From Prorocentrum cordatum (taxonomy: Eukaryota > Sar > Dinophyceae > Prorocentrales > Prorocentraceae): a DNA stretch of 64,000 nt. The notes beneath the pieces are model-generated. The model made no database searches. It was given only the letters and a program-made list of their open reading frames with translations, and was not told the DNA's origin. The position numbers were made by a program, and so were the translations under genes. How positions within the stretch are numbered: the first letter of the stretch is position 1; every line of letters begins with the position of its first letter. The stretch covers positions 294,488-358,487 of the forward strand of contig CAUYUJ010013836.1 of assembly GCA_963575745.1 (NCBI GenBank). Reading direction: 5' to 3'. Below are positions 22,330 to 32,959 of the stretch, one piece after another.

Positions 22330-22430
22330 CCGCATCGTGAGTTTTGCCAAACAAGTTGCGGGCGGGAGGGTGGGATGTTTGCGCGAGCAGTGGAGGTGGT
22401 CACGCGCGGTGCAGGGTAGTCATCGCACAC
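22330..22430 (-). repeat. Arm of GAT-core composite repeat, inverted copy
   Basis: Aligns with the reverse complement of 57841-57925. Shared blocks include GTTTTGCC, GTGGGATGTTTGC and GGAGGTGGTCACGCG. Confidence 0.7.
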
Positions 22431-22515
22431 CATAGCTTACACCACGTAGCTCCCACTACATAGCTTACACACTTACACCTTGAACCACACAGCTTACTCC
22501 GCATAGCTTCCACCT
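22425..22515 (-). repeat. Small 'CATAGCTTACACC' satellite array
   Basis: About five diverged units of the same 15-16-bp motif as 20926-21095. Confidence 0.65.
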
Positions 22516-22609
22516 CCACAGTGCAATAACCCACTATTCGAAGGCCACGCTGGCAGACACCAACATGCGTACACACATACAGGCATACACACATAGCGGG
22601 GGACCTGGT

Positions 22610-23200
22610 CCAGGGGCCCCCGGGCCAGAACCCCGACCGTAAATGTAGGGACTGACCCGCCTGGGGACGGCCCAACCCAAGGGGTCCCCATTGGAGGCCC
22701 AGTTTGTTCAATTCATGAGCCTGCGAGGGGCCTGAGAGCCCCAAGGTGGTCCCAAGATGGCTCAAGGGAGCCCCCGAGAGGTCAGAATGCTTCAAATGAA
22801 GACCCCAAGGTTGATCTGATGTGGACCTGGGCTTCCCAAGGACGCCCTGGTTCTGATGGGGTCTTCGGAGCCAGATCGCCCAGCAGAGCCCCTGGTGAGG
22901 CCCAGCACGGGCCCAGGTGGCCCCGAGAGGACCCCTAAGATGGCACTATGGCGGCCCCAAATCCTCCAAGGGGCGCCCACAACGCTCCGAGAGAGCCCCA
23001 GACGGCACCCAAGATGCCCCCCAAGCGGCCCCCCCAGGGCGGCCATCCGATCGCCCCCAGCGCCAGGGTGCCCCCCCGGAGCACCCTGAGGCCCCCAACA
23101 GGCCCCCAAGCGGCCCCGAAGGGGCCTCCAGGAGGGGCCTCCGATGACGCCCAAGTGGCTCCAAAGCCCTCCAAGCGGCTCCCCTAAGACACTACAAGAC
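22610..23200 (-). repeat. G/C-rich 'CCCCAAG' dispersed array
   Basis: Degenerate 10-13-bp units (GGCCCCCAAG, GCACCCAAGATG), the reverse complement of the CTTGGGGCC arrays at 30905-31250, 56830-57010, 58832-59090 and 60225-60980. Confidence 0.7.
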
Positions 23201-23414
23201 ATTTTATGCGCGCCTCATATCGAGGACACCTGCATTCTGGAAGCCTCTCTGGAAGATGTGTCGCCGCTTCAGCTCCACTCCCTACTCCTCCTCCTCTTCT
23301 GCCTCCTCCCTCCTCCCTCCCTTCACTCTCGTAGTCCTGGGGAGGCCTCTGGGAACATGTCCCGTCGCTTTCAGCGCGCTCCCTCTTCTTTTTCTTCCTC
23401 CTCGCGAGACGGAC

Positions 23415-23490
23415 GAGGAGGAGGAGGAGGAGGAGGAGGAGCAGGAGGAGGAGCAGGAGTAGCAGGAGGAGGAGGAGGAGGAGGATACAG
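23415..23490. repeat. (GAG)n microsatellite
   Basis: GAG/GGA triplets with GCA interruptions. A short CCT tract lies at about 23277-23325. Confidence 0.9.
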
Positions 23491-23514
23491 TCTGAGCCTT
23501 GGGTGTCCATTCAA

Positions 23515-23700
23515 ACTCTAAGGCCGAGGTGTCTCTGTATATTCCAAGGCCGAGGCGCCCACGCAAATCCTTAGGCCGAGGTGCCCATGAAGTCTGCAAG
23601 ATATCCCAGGTGTTCATAGACATTCCAAGACCGAGGTGCCCATGCACATCCTGAGGCCAAGGTGCTCCATGACGCCTGCAAGGCAGCCCCGGGGCAGCTC
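23515..23700. repeat. ~31-bp minisatellite
   Basis: Five to six units contain AAGGCCGAGGTGCCCATG or close variants, alternating with ATATTCC / CATCCT spacers. Confidence 0.75.
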
Positions 23701-23794
23701 GAAGAAGGAAATGGACGCGACTGGACTCCGAATGCCCGTGTGTGGGGATCGGCTAGAACTTGAGCGGGCGCGAAGCGCGCGACTGTTCTAGTGT

Positions 23795-23856
23795 GTGTGT
23801 GTGTACACATACACATATTCAATACATTTATATATATACATATATATGTACGTGGT
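23795..23856. repeat. (GT)n and (TA)n microsatellite cluster
   Basis: GTGTGTGT, ACACATACACAT and TATATATACATATATATG tracts run in series. Confidence 0.9.
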
Positions 23857-24018
23857 AGATAAGGAAGAGGGGGATGAGCTGGGATACAGATGAGGGGGAG
23901 GGATTCGGTCGGACCGAGGTATAAGATCGAGGTCGGTTTGGGAAGGGTACCCTAAAGCTCTTCGTGCTTATAAGATGTTCTTGGATGTTCTTGTGCATCC
24001 CGGGGAGGGAACCCTCGA

Positions 24019-25299
24019 ATGTTGCGCACTTTGGCCAGCGGAGGAGGGATGTTCTTGTGTCCTATGTCCGACCATATGAGGTAAAGGGACAGAAGGAGGG
24101 AGGGAGGGAGGGAGGGAACGATCATGATGATGACGCTGATGGGAATGATGATGATGCTGATGATGATGCTGATGATGATGAGGAGAAGGAGGAGTGGGAG
24201 ACGAGGTACCGAAGAGGCGGGGTGGCGGGGGAAGCATGAAACAGATGATGGTGCTGATGAGGATGCTGATGATGATGATGATGATGATGACGATGCTGAT
24301 GATTGTTATAACCATGGTGCTGATAAGGATGGTGATGATGATGATGATGCCGCTGATGCTACTGACGATGATGTTTATGATGTCGATGGTGGTGATGCTG
24401 ATGATGCTGTTGCTGATTCTGATGATGGATGATGATGCAGGGTGGTGATGATGAGGCTGATGATGCTGCTGATGATGCTTATGACGATTGTGACGACGAT
24501 TAATGTAATTCTAATGCTTATGATGATGATAATGACAACTACAATGACCACGACGATGATGACGTTGCTGATGATGACGACGACGATGCTGATGTTGTTG
24601 ATGATGATGATGGTGCTGTTCGTTGATGATGCTGATGGTTCTGATGATGACGACGACGATAATGCTGATGACGATTCTGATGATGATGATCAGGACGATG
24701 AGTATGATTGTGGTGATGATGATGACGACGATGCTGATCATGCTGTCAATGATAACGATTCTGATGATGGTGATGCTGATGATGAGTGTGAGGATGAGGG
24801 TGATGATGGTGACGATGATGGTAGTGATGATTATGACGACGATGATAATGGTTGTGGTGGTTGTGATAGTGAGGATCATGATGACGGCGATGCTGATGAC
24901 GATCATGATGATGCATGGTGATTAATGATGATGATGACGATGTTGATGCTGAGAATGACGATGCTAATGATGATGTTGATGATGGCGATGATGCTGACGA
25001 TGATGCTGAAGATGATGATTATGATGATGCTGATGATAGTAAGAATGCCGTTGCGGCTGATGATGATGAGGATGATGATGATGATGCTTATGGTGATGTT
25101 AATGACGATGATGATGGTTGTGTGTGTGATGCTGAGAATTCTGATGACGATGATGCTGATGACGATGATGATGATGGATGGTGATTGATCATGGTGCGGC
25201 TGCTGCTGATGATGCTGATGATGGTAATGATGATGCTGATGGCAGTGATGCTGATGATGATTATGTTGCTTATGCTGAGGATGGCGATGATGACGATGT

Positions 25300-25357
<58 letters not shown>

Positions 25358-25359
25358 AC

Positions 25360-25414
<55 letters not shown>

Positions 25415-25465
25415 ACTGTTGGTGCTGCTGATGATGATGACGACGACGATGATGATAACGACGAT
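24019..25465 (+). repeat. 1,445-bp GAT-rich repeat, unit 1
   Basis: The unit starts with a non-repetitive head (GTTGCGCACTTTGGCCAGCG, then TCCTATGTCCGACCATATG) and a GGGA run. About 1.3 kb of GAT/GCT/GAC triplets follows, with a GAAGCATGAAACAGATGATGG landmark near 24233. The next unit begins at 25466 with the same head. Confidence 0.9.
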
Positions 25466-26925
25466 GTTGCGCACTTTGGCCAGCGGAGGAGGGATGTTCT
25501 TGTGTCCTATGTCCGACCATATGGGGCAAAGGGACAGAAGGAGGGAGGGAGGGAGGGAGGGAGGGAGGGAATGATCATGATGATGCTGATGGTAATGATG
25601 ATGACGATGCTGATGATGATGCTGATGATGATGAGGAGAAGGAGGATATGGAGACGAGGTGCCGAAGAGGTGGGGTGGCGGAGGGAAGCATGAAACAGAT
25701 GATGGTGCCGATGATGATTCTGATGATGATGAGGCTGACGATGCTGATGATTGTTTTAACCATGGTGCTGATAAGGATGGTGGTCGTGATGATGCTGATG
25801 CCGCTGATGCTACTGACGATGATGTTTATGCTGTCGATGATGGTGATGCCAATGATGCTGTTGCTGATTCTGATGATGGGTGATGATGCAGGGTGGTGGT
25901 GATGAGGCTGATGATGCTGCTGATGATGCTTATGACGATTGTGACGATGATGAATGTGATTTTAATGCTTATGATGATGATAACGACAACTACCATGACC
26001 ACCACGATGATGTTGCTGGCGATGCTGACGACGATGCTGATGTTGTTGATGATGATGATGATGATGGTGTTGTTCGTTGTTGATTATGATGGTTCTGATG
26101 ATGACGACGAAGATAATGCTGATGACGATTCTGATGATGATGATGATCAGGGCGATGAGTATGATGGTGGTGGACAGGATGACGACGATACTGATCATGC
26201 TGTCAATGATGACGATTCTGATGATGGTGATGCTGATGATGAGTGTGAGGATGAGGGTGATGATGGTGACGATGATGGTAGTGACGATTATGACGACGAT
26301 GATAATGGTTGTGGTGGTTGTGATAGTGAGGAGAATGCTGACGACGGTGCTACTGATGACGATCATGGTGATGGATGATGATTGGTGGTGGTAATGATGA
26401 CGATGCTGATGCTGCTGATGCTGATAATCACGATGCTAATGATGATGTTGATGATGGTGACGATACTGACGATGATGCTGCAGATGATGATTATGATGAT
26501 GACCATAATGGGAATGCTGCTGCTGATGATGAAGAGGATGCTGATGATGATACTTATGGTGATGCTAATGACGATGATGATGGTTGTGTGGATGATGCTG
26601 AGGATTATGATGACGATGATGCTGATGACGATGATGATGGATGGTGATTGATCACGATGCTGCTGCTGATGATGATGCTGATGATGATAATGATGATGCT
26701 GATGACAGTGATGCTGATGATGATTATGCTGATTATGATGATGATGACGGTGATGACGATGTTGATGATGATGATGATGATGATACTGATGATGCTGCTG
26801 ATGATGAATACGACGATGATGCTAACGGTAATGATGATACTGATGTTGATGACGCTGATTCTGATTATGTTGATGATGACAATGACAATGATGATGATCA
26901 TCATGCTGATGATGATGCTGATGAT
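25466..26925 (+). repeat. 1,445-bp GAT-rich repeat, unit 2
   Basis: The head at 25466-25570 matches 24021-24118. The landmark GAAGCATGAAACAGATGATGG recurs near 25683, and GATGGATGGTGATTGATCA recurs near 26638, against 25172 in unit 1. The end at about 26925 is inferred from the offset. No third head follows. Confidence 0.85.
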
Positions 26926-27194
26926 CATACGACGATAGTGGTGACTATGATGATGATGGTGATGAGCTGATTATGATGCTGATGCTGCTTATGATGATGA
27001 TGAGCATGATGATGACGATGATGATGCTGATGCTGATGATGCTGATGCTGATCTTGATGATGATGCTGATTCTGCTGATGATGCTGCTGATGATGACGGT
27101 GATGATGGTAATGCTGCTGCTGATGATGTTGATTATGATGATGATGGTGATGAGGGTGATGTTGATGATAACGATGATGATGCTATTGATGATA

Positions 27195-27248
<54 letters not shown>

Positions 27249-27279
27249 CTGATGCTGATGCTGATGCTGCTGATGCTGC

Positions 27280-27311
<32 letters not shown>

Positions 27312-27430
27312 TTGCTGCTGCTGATGATGCTGATGATGATCATGATGGTGATGTTGATGCTGATGCTGATGCTGATGATCATGATGCTGATGATGTTGAT
27401 AACGATGATGGTGGTGATGATCATGATGAC
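26926..27430. repeat. (GAT)n microsatellite
   Basis: Continues the GAT-rich block without the non-repetitive head, including a pure GAT run at about 27195-27248. Confidence 0.95.
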
Positions 27431-27690
27431 GAGGAGGAGGAGGAGGAGCAGGAGGAGGAAGAAGACGAGGAGGACGAGAAGGGACACGGATGAAGAGGAG
27501 GGGTGTGTTGCATAGACAGGAGGAGGAGCAGGAGGAGGTTCCAGGAGGAGGATGATGATGAGGAGGAGGAGGAGGAGGAGGAGGCGGAGGCGGAGGAGGA
27601 GGTGTAGGCGGAGGCGGAGGCCGAGGCGGAGGAGGAGGAGGAGGAGGAGGAGGAGGAGGAGGAGGAGGAGGAGGAGGAGGAGTTGGAGGA
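27430..27690. repeat. (GAG)n microsatellite
   Basis: GAG/GGA triplets with GGCGGAGGCGGA interruptions. Confidence 0.95.
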
Positions 27691-28440
27691 GCCTTCCTTC
27701 TTCTCCATAGGCGCCGCCTTAGCCCTCCTGGGCGCTCTGCCTTTTTTTGTGTGTACTTTTCTGCTCCTAGAGTGAGTGGACTTGAGACTCAGCCGTGCAT
27801 CCGTGAGGAGGATGCAGGAGGAAATGGGGGAGGAGAAGGAGGAAGCATTGCCCTTGCTTTGACAGCGGGCGGCTCCGTCCACCCGGCCCTTTCATCGGAG
27901 ACGGCGGCGTCGACGTCCACGGCGTAGCGACGGCGGCGACGGCAGCAGCGGCGCCGCGTCGACGTGTGTTCGTGCGACGGCGACGCCGGCGGCGGCGACG
28001 ATGACGTCGACGGCAGCGGCGACGGCGGCGGCGACCAGCGACGGCTGCGACGTCTGTGCCCCCGGCAGGCTGCGCCGCCGCGCCGCCCTGCGCCCGTGCG
28101 ACGGCGAGACACCCGGGCCGCCCCAGGCGCCTGGGGCGCCGCGGAGACGGATGGGGGCGCCGATTGCCGACTCGGCTGGCTGATGGGGCCCAGGGATCAA
28201 CCAGACGTAAAGAGTGACCTTTTGCCAGAGTGACCTCTCTGGTGCGGGCTCACAGGAGTCCCCCCCAGCATTTTGACTGGTACGCTTGGATTTGGCCCCC
28301 TCGTGGCACCTGAAAGCCGCGCACCAAAGGTCACTGTTGCTCAGGGCCAATCTTACGTGTAGCCAAAGGGACACACAAAGAAGTACACACAAGGCCCAGG
28401 ATATCCCATGTTTATCATATTTTCTGGATGTTCGCCTTCT
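27691..28440. other. GC-rich sequence, no gene recognised
   Basis: 27895-28150 is rich in GGCGGCGAC-type triplets. Long Arg/Ala/Pro frames on both strands reflect composition. No motif was recognised. Confidence 0.4.
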
Positions 28441-28462
28441 CCTCCACTTCCCATACAACCCG

Positions 28463-29038
28463 CTGGATTAAAAAGTGGAGACCGTTGGGATCGAGAAAGA
28501 CACGATTGGCCTCCCGTTATGCCTCCGGGCCCAGGGACAATGTTGGAGTTGGGGCCGATTTGGGAATTTCAGATGTATCTCTCACCCCTTTTTGTATGAC
28601 AACGGCCAAATGGGGTCAGCGTCTGAAAATGCGATTCCGCCTGGGACTTCTTCAACCAGAACTTTCAGATCGCGTTCCAGGGCGATCTGAAAATTCGACA
28701 TGGCATCTGAAAGTGGCGATTCCGCGTGGGACTTCCAAAGAAAAATGTTCAGATCCATCTTCATGCCGCTTGAGAGTGGCGATATCGCCTGAGAATTCCT
28801 CGCGTTTTTTTTTTTGCCGGCCGCTTTTCACGCCGCCAAAGAGTGGCGACTTCGTTTGGGCTGTCCTAACAGCCGCGCGTCTCGTCCATCCCTGCGTCGC
28901 CGTTCCTCCGTTCGTGTCACGAGTCTGTCTGGGAGTCATCTTGGGATCGATCGAAAATCGAAGCTTGAGGTTTTATCGATTGGCGAACACCCAGGGGTTG
29001 TTCACTGGCATAGTGCCGATCACCACTTTTTAATCCAG
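28463..29038. mobile_element. Sequence bounded by 16-bp inverted repeats
   Basis: CTGGATTAAAAAGTGG at 28463-28478 is the exact reverse complement of 29023-29038, with partial similarity beyond (AGACCG / CGATCA side). The 576-bp segment holds three to four diverged repeats of GATTCCGCcTGGGACTTC with TCTGAAA motifs (28610-28800). No transposase was seen. It may be a non-autonomous element. Confidence 0.45.
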
Positions 29039-29099
29039 GGGGTGGTAGTTTCTTTTTTCCCGGGGAATCGACGATGCTTTGTGTCGGTGTGCTTTGTCC

Positions 29100-29240
29100 C
29101 TCCAGACTGGCGGGGGCCCCAAGACGGCCCAAGGACGGCCGCAGAAGACGGCTTCCAAGATGGCCCTACAGGCGACTTCCAGACGCCCCCAGAGCGCGCC
29201 AAGGCGGCGGTGCGGAGAGAGGGAAAGCCTGAGCGACACC
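29100..29240 (-). repeat. G/C-rich 'CCCCAAG' dispersed array, short
   Basis: Contains GGCCCCAAGACGGCCCAAGG and related units of the dispersed class seen at 22610-23200. The following 29240-30280 shows no recognisable gene. Confidence 0.5.
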
Positions 29241-30287
29241 GCGCGCCCAGCGTCTCCAACAACAGGCAGCTGTGTACACATAAACCTTCGGATGTCTTCG
29301 CGATTCTCTGCGCGCCAGGGGAGGAGGGTCCTTCGCCGACCCACACATCCGTACGGACCCCCGTGCGTTTACGTCCGTGCGTGTATTTCACGGCTGGAGC
29401 TCCCGGCACCACTTTTGGGTAGATGTCTTTGAGCTTGGTCGATCCGCCAGGGCCCCTGGGCCCGCGCGTCAGGAGAGGGGTGTCAGCGCCGACCAGGAGT
29501 CCCACGTGGGCCTCCGACGATATAATTCTGATTCTGCAGCTGTTTGTTCCTCTTACACGTCAGCTGGTGGGCGTGGACCCCCCACCCCTGGCGAGCGGAA
29601 GGCGCTAGGGAGCGCCGCCGGAGGCGCGGCCAGGGGTGTCCAGCGCCGACCCAAGATACCGGCCTGGACCTCAGACGGATTGGGTTCAAGCATGCGCTTG
29701 TTGTTTCTCAGCCGCGCGGCTCCGCCCTCCACCACGCCACGCGCTGCTTGGACGTGCTCCTCGGCGCGCACGCGGCGGCCATCCTGGCCTGAGTGTGCTT
29801 CGCTCCCGCGTCCCCTCCGGCCCTCCTTCCCCGCGCCCCCTAGGTGTCTCGCTGTGCTCCAGCGCGTCCCACCGCCGCTTCACCGCCGTCTGGATCTCTC
29901 ACGGCCGCTGACCAAAAAAGTGCCCCTGCGTCAGCTGGTTGGCCCGACGGGCGAGTTCTGCGCATGCCGCTTCTCCCCTGAGCGGAGCTTCCCAGACACC
30001 CTGCGGAAGCTCGGTCTTGTGACGAGACAACGGCCCCCCCCGCGGACAAGCCAACCGGTCGGCGAGCAACAGCAAAGCGCCAGGCATTAAGCAACTTCAA
30101 ATGTACCGTGAGAAAGGGAGGGAGAGAGAGAAAGGTAGGGAGAGAGAAAACAGAGGAGGACAGGGTGGGAGTACACAGAAGGCCACAGCGTCGCACTCTG
30201 CCAGATTTCCCTGCAGCCCATGTTGGCATCGAGGCTGAACGAACATCTGCCTCGAAATGGGATGGCCTTTGACCTTGCACAGGGCAC

Positions 30288-30364
30288 ATCATCATCACCA
30301 TCATCAGCAGCATCATCATCACCACCATCATCATCACCACCACCATCATCACCACCATTATCAC

Positions 30365-30431
<67 letters not shown>

Positions 30432-30525
30432 GTCATCATCATCGTCACCACAACCATCATCATCGTCATCATCATCTGCATCGTCATCATCATCATCATC
30501 GTCATCATCATCATCATCATGAACA
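30288..30525. repeat. (ATC)n microsatellite
   Basis: ATC triplets with ACC and GTC interruptions, almost pure at 30365-30430. Confidence 0.95.
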
Positions 30526-30904
30526 TTCCTCCAGCTAAACTCCTCCGCCCTCCACTTCCTCATTCCAGGCCTGATGAACTGAGGCTTGGCGTACACTGCA
30601 AGGCCCGATCGCGCTGAGCATTCGATCATGCTCGCGCTCTGCCTCGCACACAAGAGTAATTCGACTCTCAACATCAGCTTTGACCCGACAGTGAACATCA
30701 TCATAATCAGTTATCAAGTTACCCATCACTAGCTACGCTTTGGAGGGTTAGGTTGGAGTGCGCAGCGCGCTCTGAGGGTAAAGTGGAACAACATGTTGTA
30801 TTTCTCACCCGCATCCACTTTCTCTCCACCGTTTGCTGGAATATACATCAAAGCCAACCGCAAAATGGAAAGGCGAGCGACGAAGAAGGATGGGAGAGGC
30901 TAAT

Positions 30905-31250
30905 ATGTAGTGGCCTTCGGCCCATCCCGCCACCGTGCGTGGGTTGTCGGTCAGAGGCCTCGTGGCTCCCTGTGAGGATTTCTTGGGGGGCCTCTCGGAT
31001 GCCTCTTGGAGGCGGTATTGGAGGTATCTTGGGGCGTCTTGGGGGCTTTTTGGGGCCTGGTTTGGGCCTCTCGGAGCCTCTTGGGCGCAGCTCGGAGGCT
31101 TGTGGGTGGATCTTGGGGTCATTTCCGGGCGGAGGGATCCACATGTTAGTTCGTGTTTCCCATCCCTGGCCCGTCTTGGGGCCGTCCTGGGGGTCTCTTG
31201 GGCCCCTCGTGGGGGCTCTTGGGCCGTTTGGGGACGAGCTTGGGCGCCTC
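30905..31250 (+). repeat. G-rich 'CTTGGGGCC' dispersed array
   Basis: The left boundary block (GTGGCCTTCGGCCCATCC, ending in CACCG) matches 58832-58860 (GTGGTCTTCGGCCCATCC). About 25 degenerate units of CTTGGGGGCC follow. A GGCGGAGGGATCC / TTCCCATCC block near 31131 resembles 60573-60610. Confidence 0.7.
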
Positions 31251-31676
31251 TTAGGCTGGACGCTCTGAAGACCGAACAAGCGGTAATGGGAAAGTCATAC
31301 AGCAACCAAGTGATTTTAACGATTTTGACCTCTTGGGCCGCCCTCCAGGGCCTCGAAGACTGCCCAAGATGCGCCCAAGAGCGCGACGGTGCCCGGGGCC
31401 ATTTGAAACCATGTTGGACATACACGTCCCGAACAACGCACTCTTGGCTTCTCGACAGTCGCGCGGGGATTCCCCAGGAGCGCGCGAGAGCGTCCGAGAG
31501 CGTCCCCAAGTGCTTGGGAGCGCCCAGAACTACGGGCTGTGGGCCCCTGGATTTACAGAATTCAATGCAGAGAACTCGCAGTGACCTGAGGATACTCCGA
31601 CTCGTGCCTCAGGGCACGGTGGCGTGTATACATTCCCTTGCAGTGCTTGCACCTCTGGATTCTTACTTCTGCTCTA

Positions 31677-31765
31677 AGGCCTTCTGAGAAGTTCTCTGTG
31701 ACTTCGGGGAAGGCCTACAAAACTTCTCAGAAGGCCGGGGAACTTCCGAGCCTTCTGAGAAGCTC
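31677..31765. repeat. CTTCTGAGAAG palindrome cluster
   Basis: Several CCTTCTGAGAAG / CTTCTCAGAAGG palindromic motifs in 90 bp, as in the element at 41725-41896. Confidence 0.6.
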
Positions 31766-31774
31766 TGCCTCCTC

Positions 31775-32190
31775 TCCCTTGCTCCCCGGGCTGGCCGCCG
31801 TGGCTTGCCAGGTGAAGTTCTCTTCGGCGCCGCACGTGCACCTGCCGGCGTTCGGCGAGCAGGCCGCGGCGGCCCGGACTGGCCAGGGGGAGCTTGCGCC
31901 CGACCTGATCTTGAAGGCTGACGCCGGCAGACCGCCTGCGATTCCGAGCAAGAGGAGAAGGATGCCATTCAGTACAACATGCACCCCAAATTTCTAAAAA
32001 CGAGCGGACAACAACATCGACCACAACGCACGCACAAGAGGGACGGAGGGATAGCACGATCCACTCCAGCGCTTGGGGCCTCCACAGCCGCCCAGAGACC
32101 AGATCAGACCTACGGCGCTGATCAGAAGAACAAAAAAAAAAAGGTACAACATGCACTGAAGACGCAATTGAGTGAACACATCTGCATCTG
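31775..32190 (+). other. Coding-like fragment
   Basis: One frame reads AVACQVKFSSAPHVHLPAFG and APDLILKADAG. A second frame continues DSEQEEKDAIQYNMHPKF and stays open to 32190. The two would join through a frameshift or a small intron. The family is not recognised. Confidence 0.2.
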
Positions 32191-32394
32191 ATGCAAGACT
32201 TCGCTGCGTTTGGGAAGGCGTATGGTGCCGTTCCTTTGGTGTCGGGCAGGCTTATGGTGCCTGAGCCCTTGACATGGGGAAATGCGTATGGTGCCCATCC
32301 TTGCCCACCCCGGCCCGTCCCGCACACAGGGATTCTGCACCCCCCGATGGAGCCGCCGCCGCAAGGAGGAAGAGAAAGCAATATTAAGGGGAGG

Positions 32395-32440
32395 AGGAGT
32401 TGGAGGAGGAGGAGGAGGAGGAGGAGGAGGAGGAGGGATC
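32395..32440. repeat. (GGA)n microsatellite
   Basis: About twelve GGA units followed by a short GAT tract. Confidence 0.9.
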
Positions 32441-32635
32441 ATGATAATGGTGATGATGATGATGATGGTGGTGGTGTTGATGATAATGGTTGTTGACGAA
32501 GGGGAGCGGAAGAGATAAGAGAAGGCATGGCCGCCTCCCTCCTCCCTCTGCATCGCGGACCAAGGGCCTCTGTCGACCGGCAGGAGGACTCCAGAGGCCC
32601 TCCTTGGCCCAGGGACATTCTGTCGATTCACCCCT

Positions 32636-32780
32636 CGTCCTCCTTCTCCTCCTGCCCCCCTCCTGCTCCTTCTCGGGTCCCTCCTCCTCATGCTGCTGCT
32701 GCTGCTCCTACTCCTTTTCCTCCGTCTCCTCCTCCTCTTCCTCCTCCTCCTCCTCCTGCTCCTCCTCCTCCATCTCCCCC
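32636..32780. repeat. (CCT)n microsatellite flanking LINE 5' end
   Basis: CCT/TCC triplets with GCT interruptions run directly up to the DinoSL sequence. The last part, CCTCCATCTCCCCC, recurs just after the LINE 3' end at 38227. Confidence 0.95.
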
Positions 32781-32783
32781 TCC
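32767..32783. repeat. Candidate target-site duplication, left copy
   Basis: CCTCCATCTCCCCCTCC is identical to 38227-38243 and brackets the LINE. It overlaps the first bases of the DinoSL by up to 3 nt, as microhomology. Because related motifs also occur inside other CCT arrays here (near 40855 and 41008), a chance match within array sequence is not excluded. Confidence 0.6.
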
Positions 32784-32802
32784 GTAGCCATTTTGGCTCA
32801 AG
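32781..32802 (+). other. DinoSL (spliced-leader) sequence at LINE 5' end
   Basis: All 22 positions match the dinoflagellate spliced leader (consensus DCCGTAGCC, then ATTTTGGCTCAAG, with D = T). In this phylum the leader is added to nuclear mRNA by trans-splicing, so a genomic copy joined to a coding sequence marks reverse transcription of a mature trans-spliced mRNA. It lies 157 nt upstream of the ORF1 start. Confidence 0.95.
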
Positions 32803-32807
32803 GTCCC

Positions 32808-32840
32808 ATGTTCCTCAGTGGAACAAGCGGATACCGCTAG
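32808..32840 (+). promoter_or_regulatory. Upstream open reading frame in LINE leader
   Basis: The first ATG after the DinoSL (32808) opens a 10-codon frame (MFLSGTSGYR) ending at TAG 32838-32840, 119 nt before the ORF1 ATG. It could reduce or regulate ORF1 translation, but nothing here shows a role. Confidence 0.4.
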
Positions 32841-32959
32841 TCCGCGGCGGGCAAGACCCTTGGGGTCTGGCAGTGTTTGTCACCGATCCGCGCTTGTGCT
32901 GGCGGGTAAACGGAGGCTTTTCCCGTTCCTGCCTGCCTGATCGCCCAGAGTTCCCTCCC

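Noticed and set aside
32690-32959. ORF1 starting at 32690 with a poly-Leu N-terminus
   Set aside because: That stretch is the translated CCT array upstream of the DinoSL, so it is outside the transcript; the ATG at 32960 is used instead.
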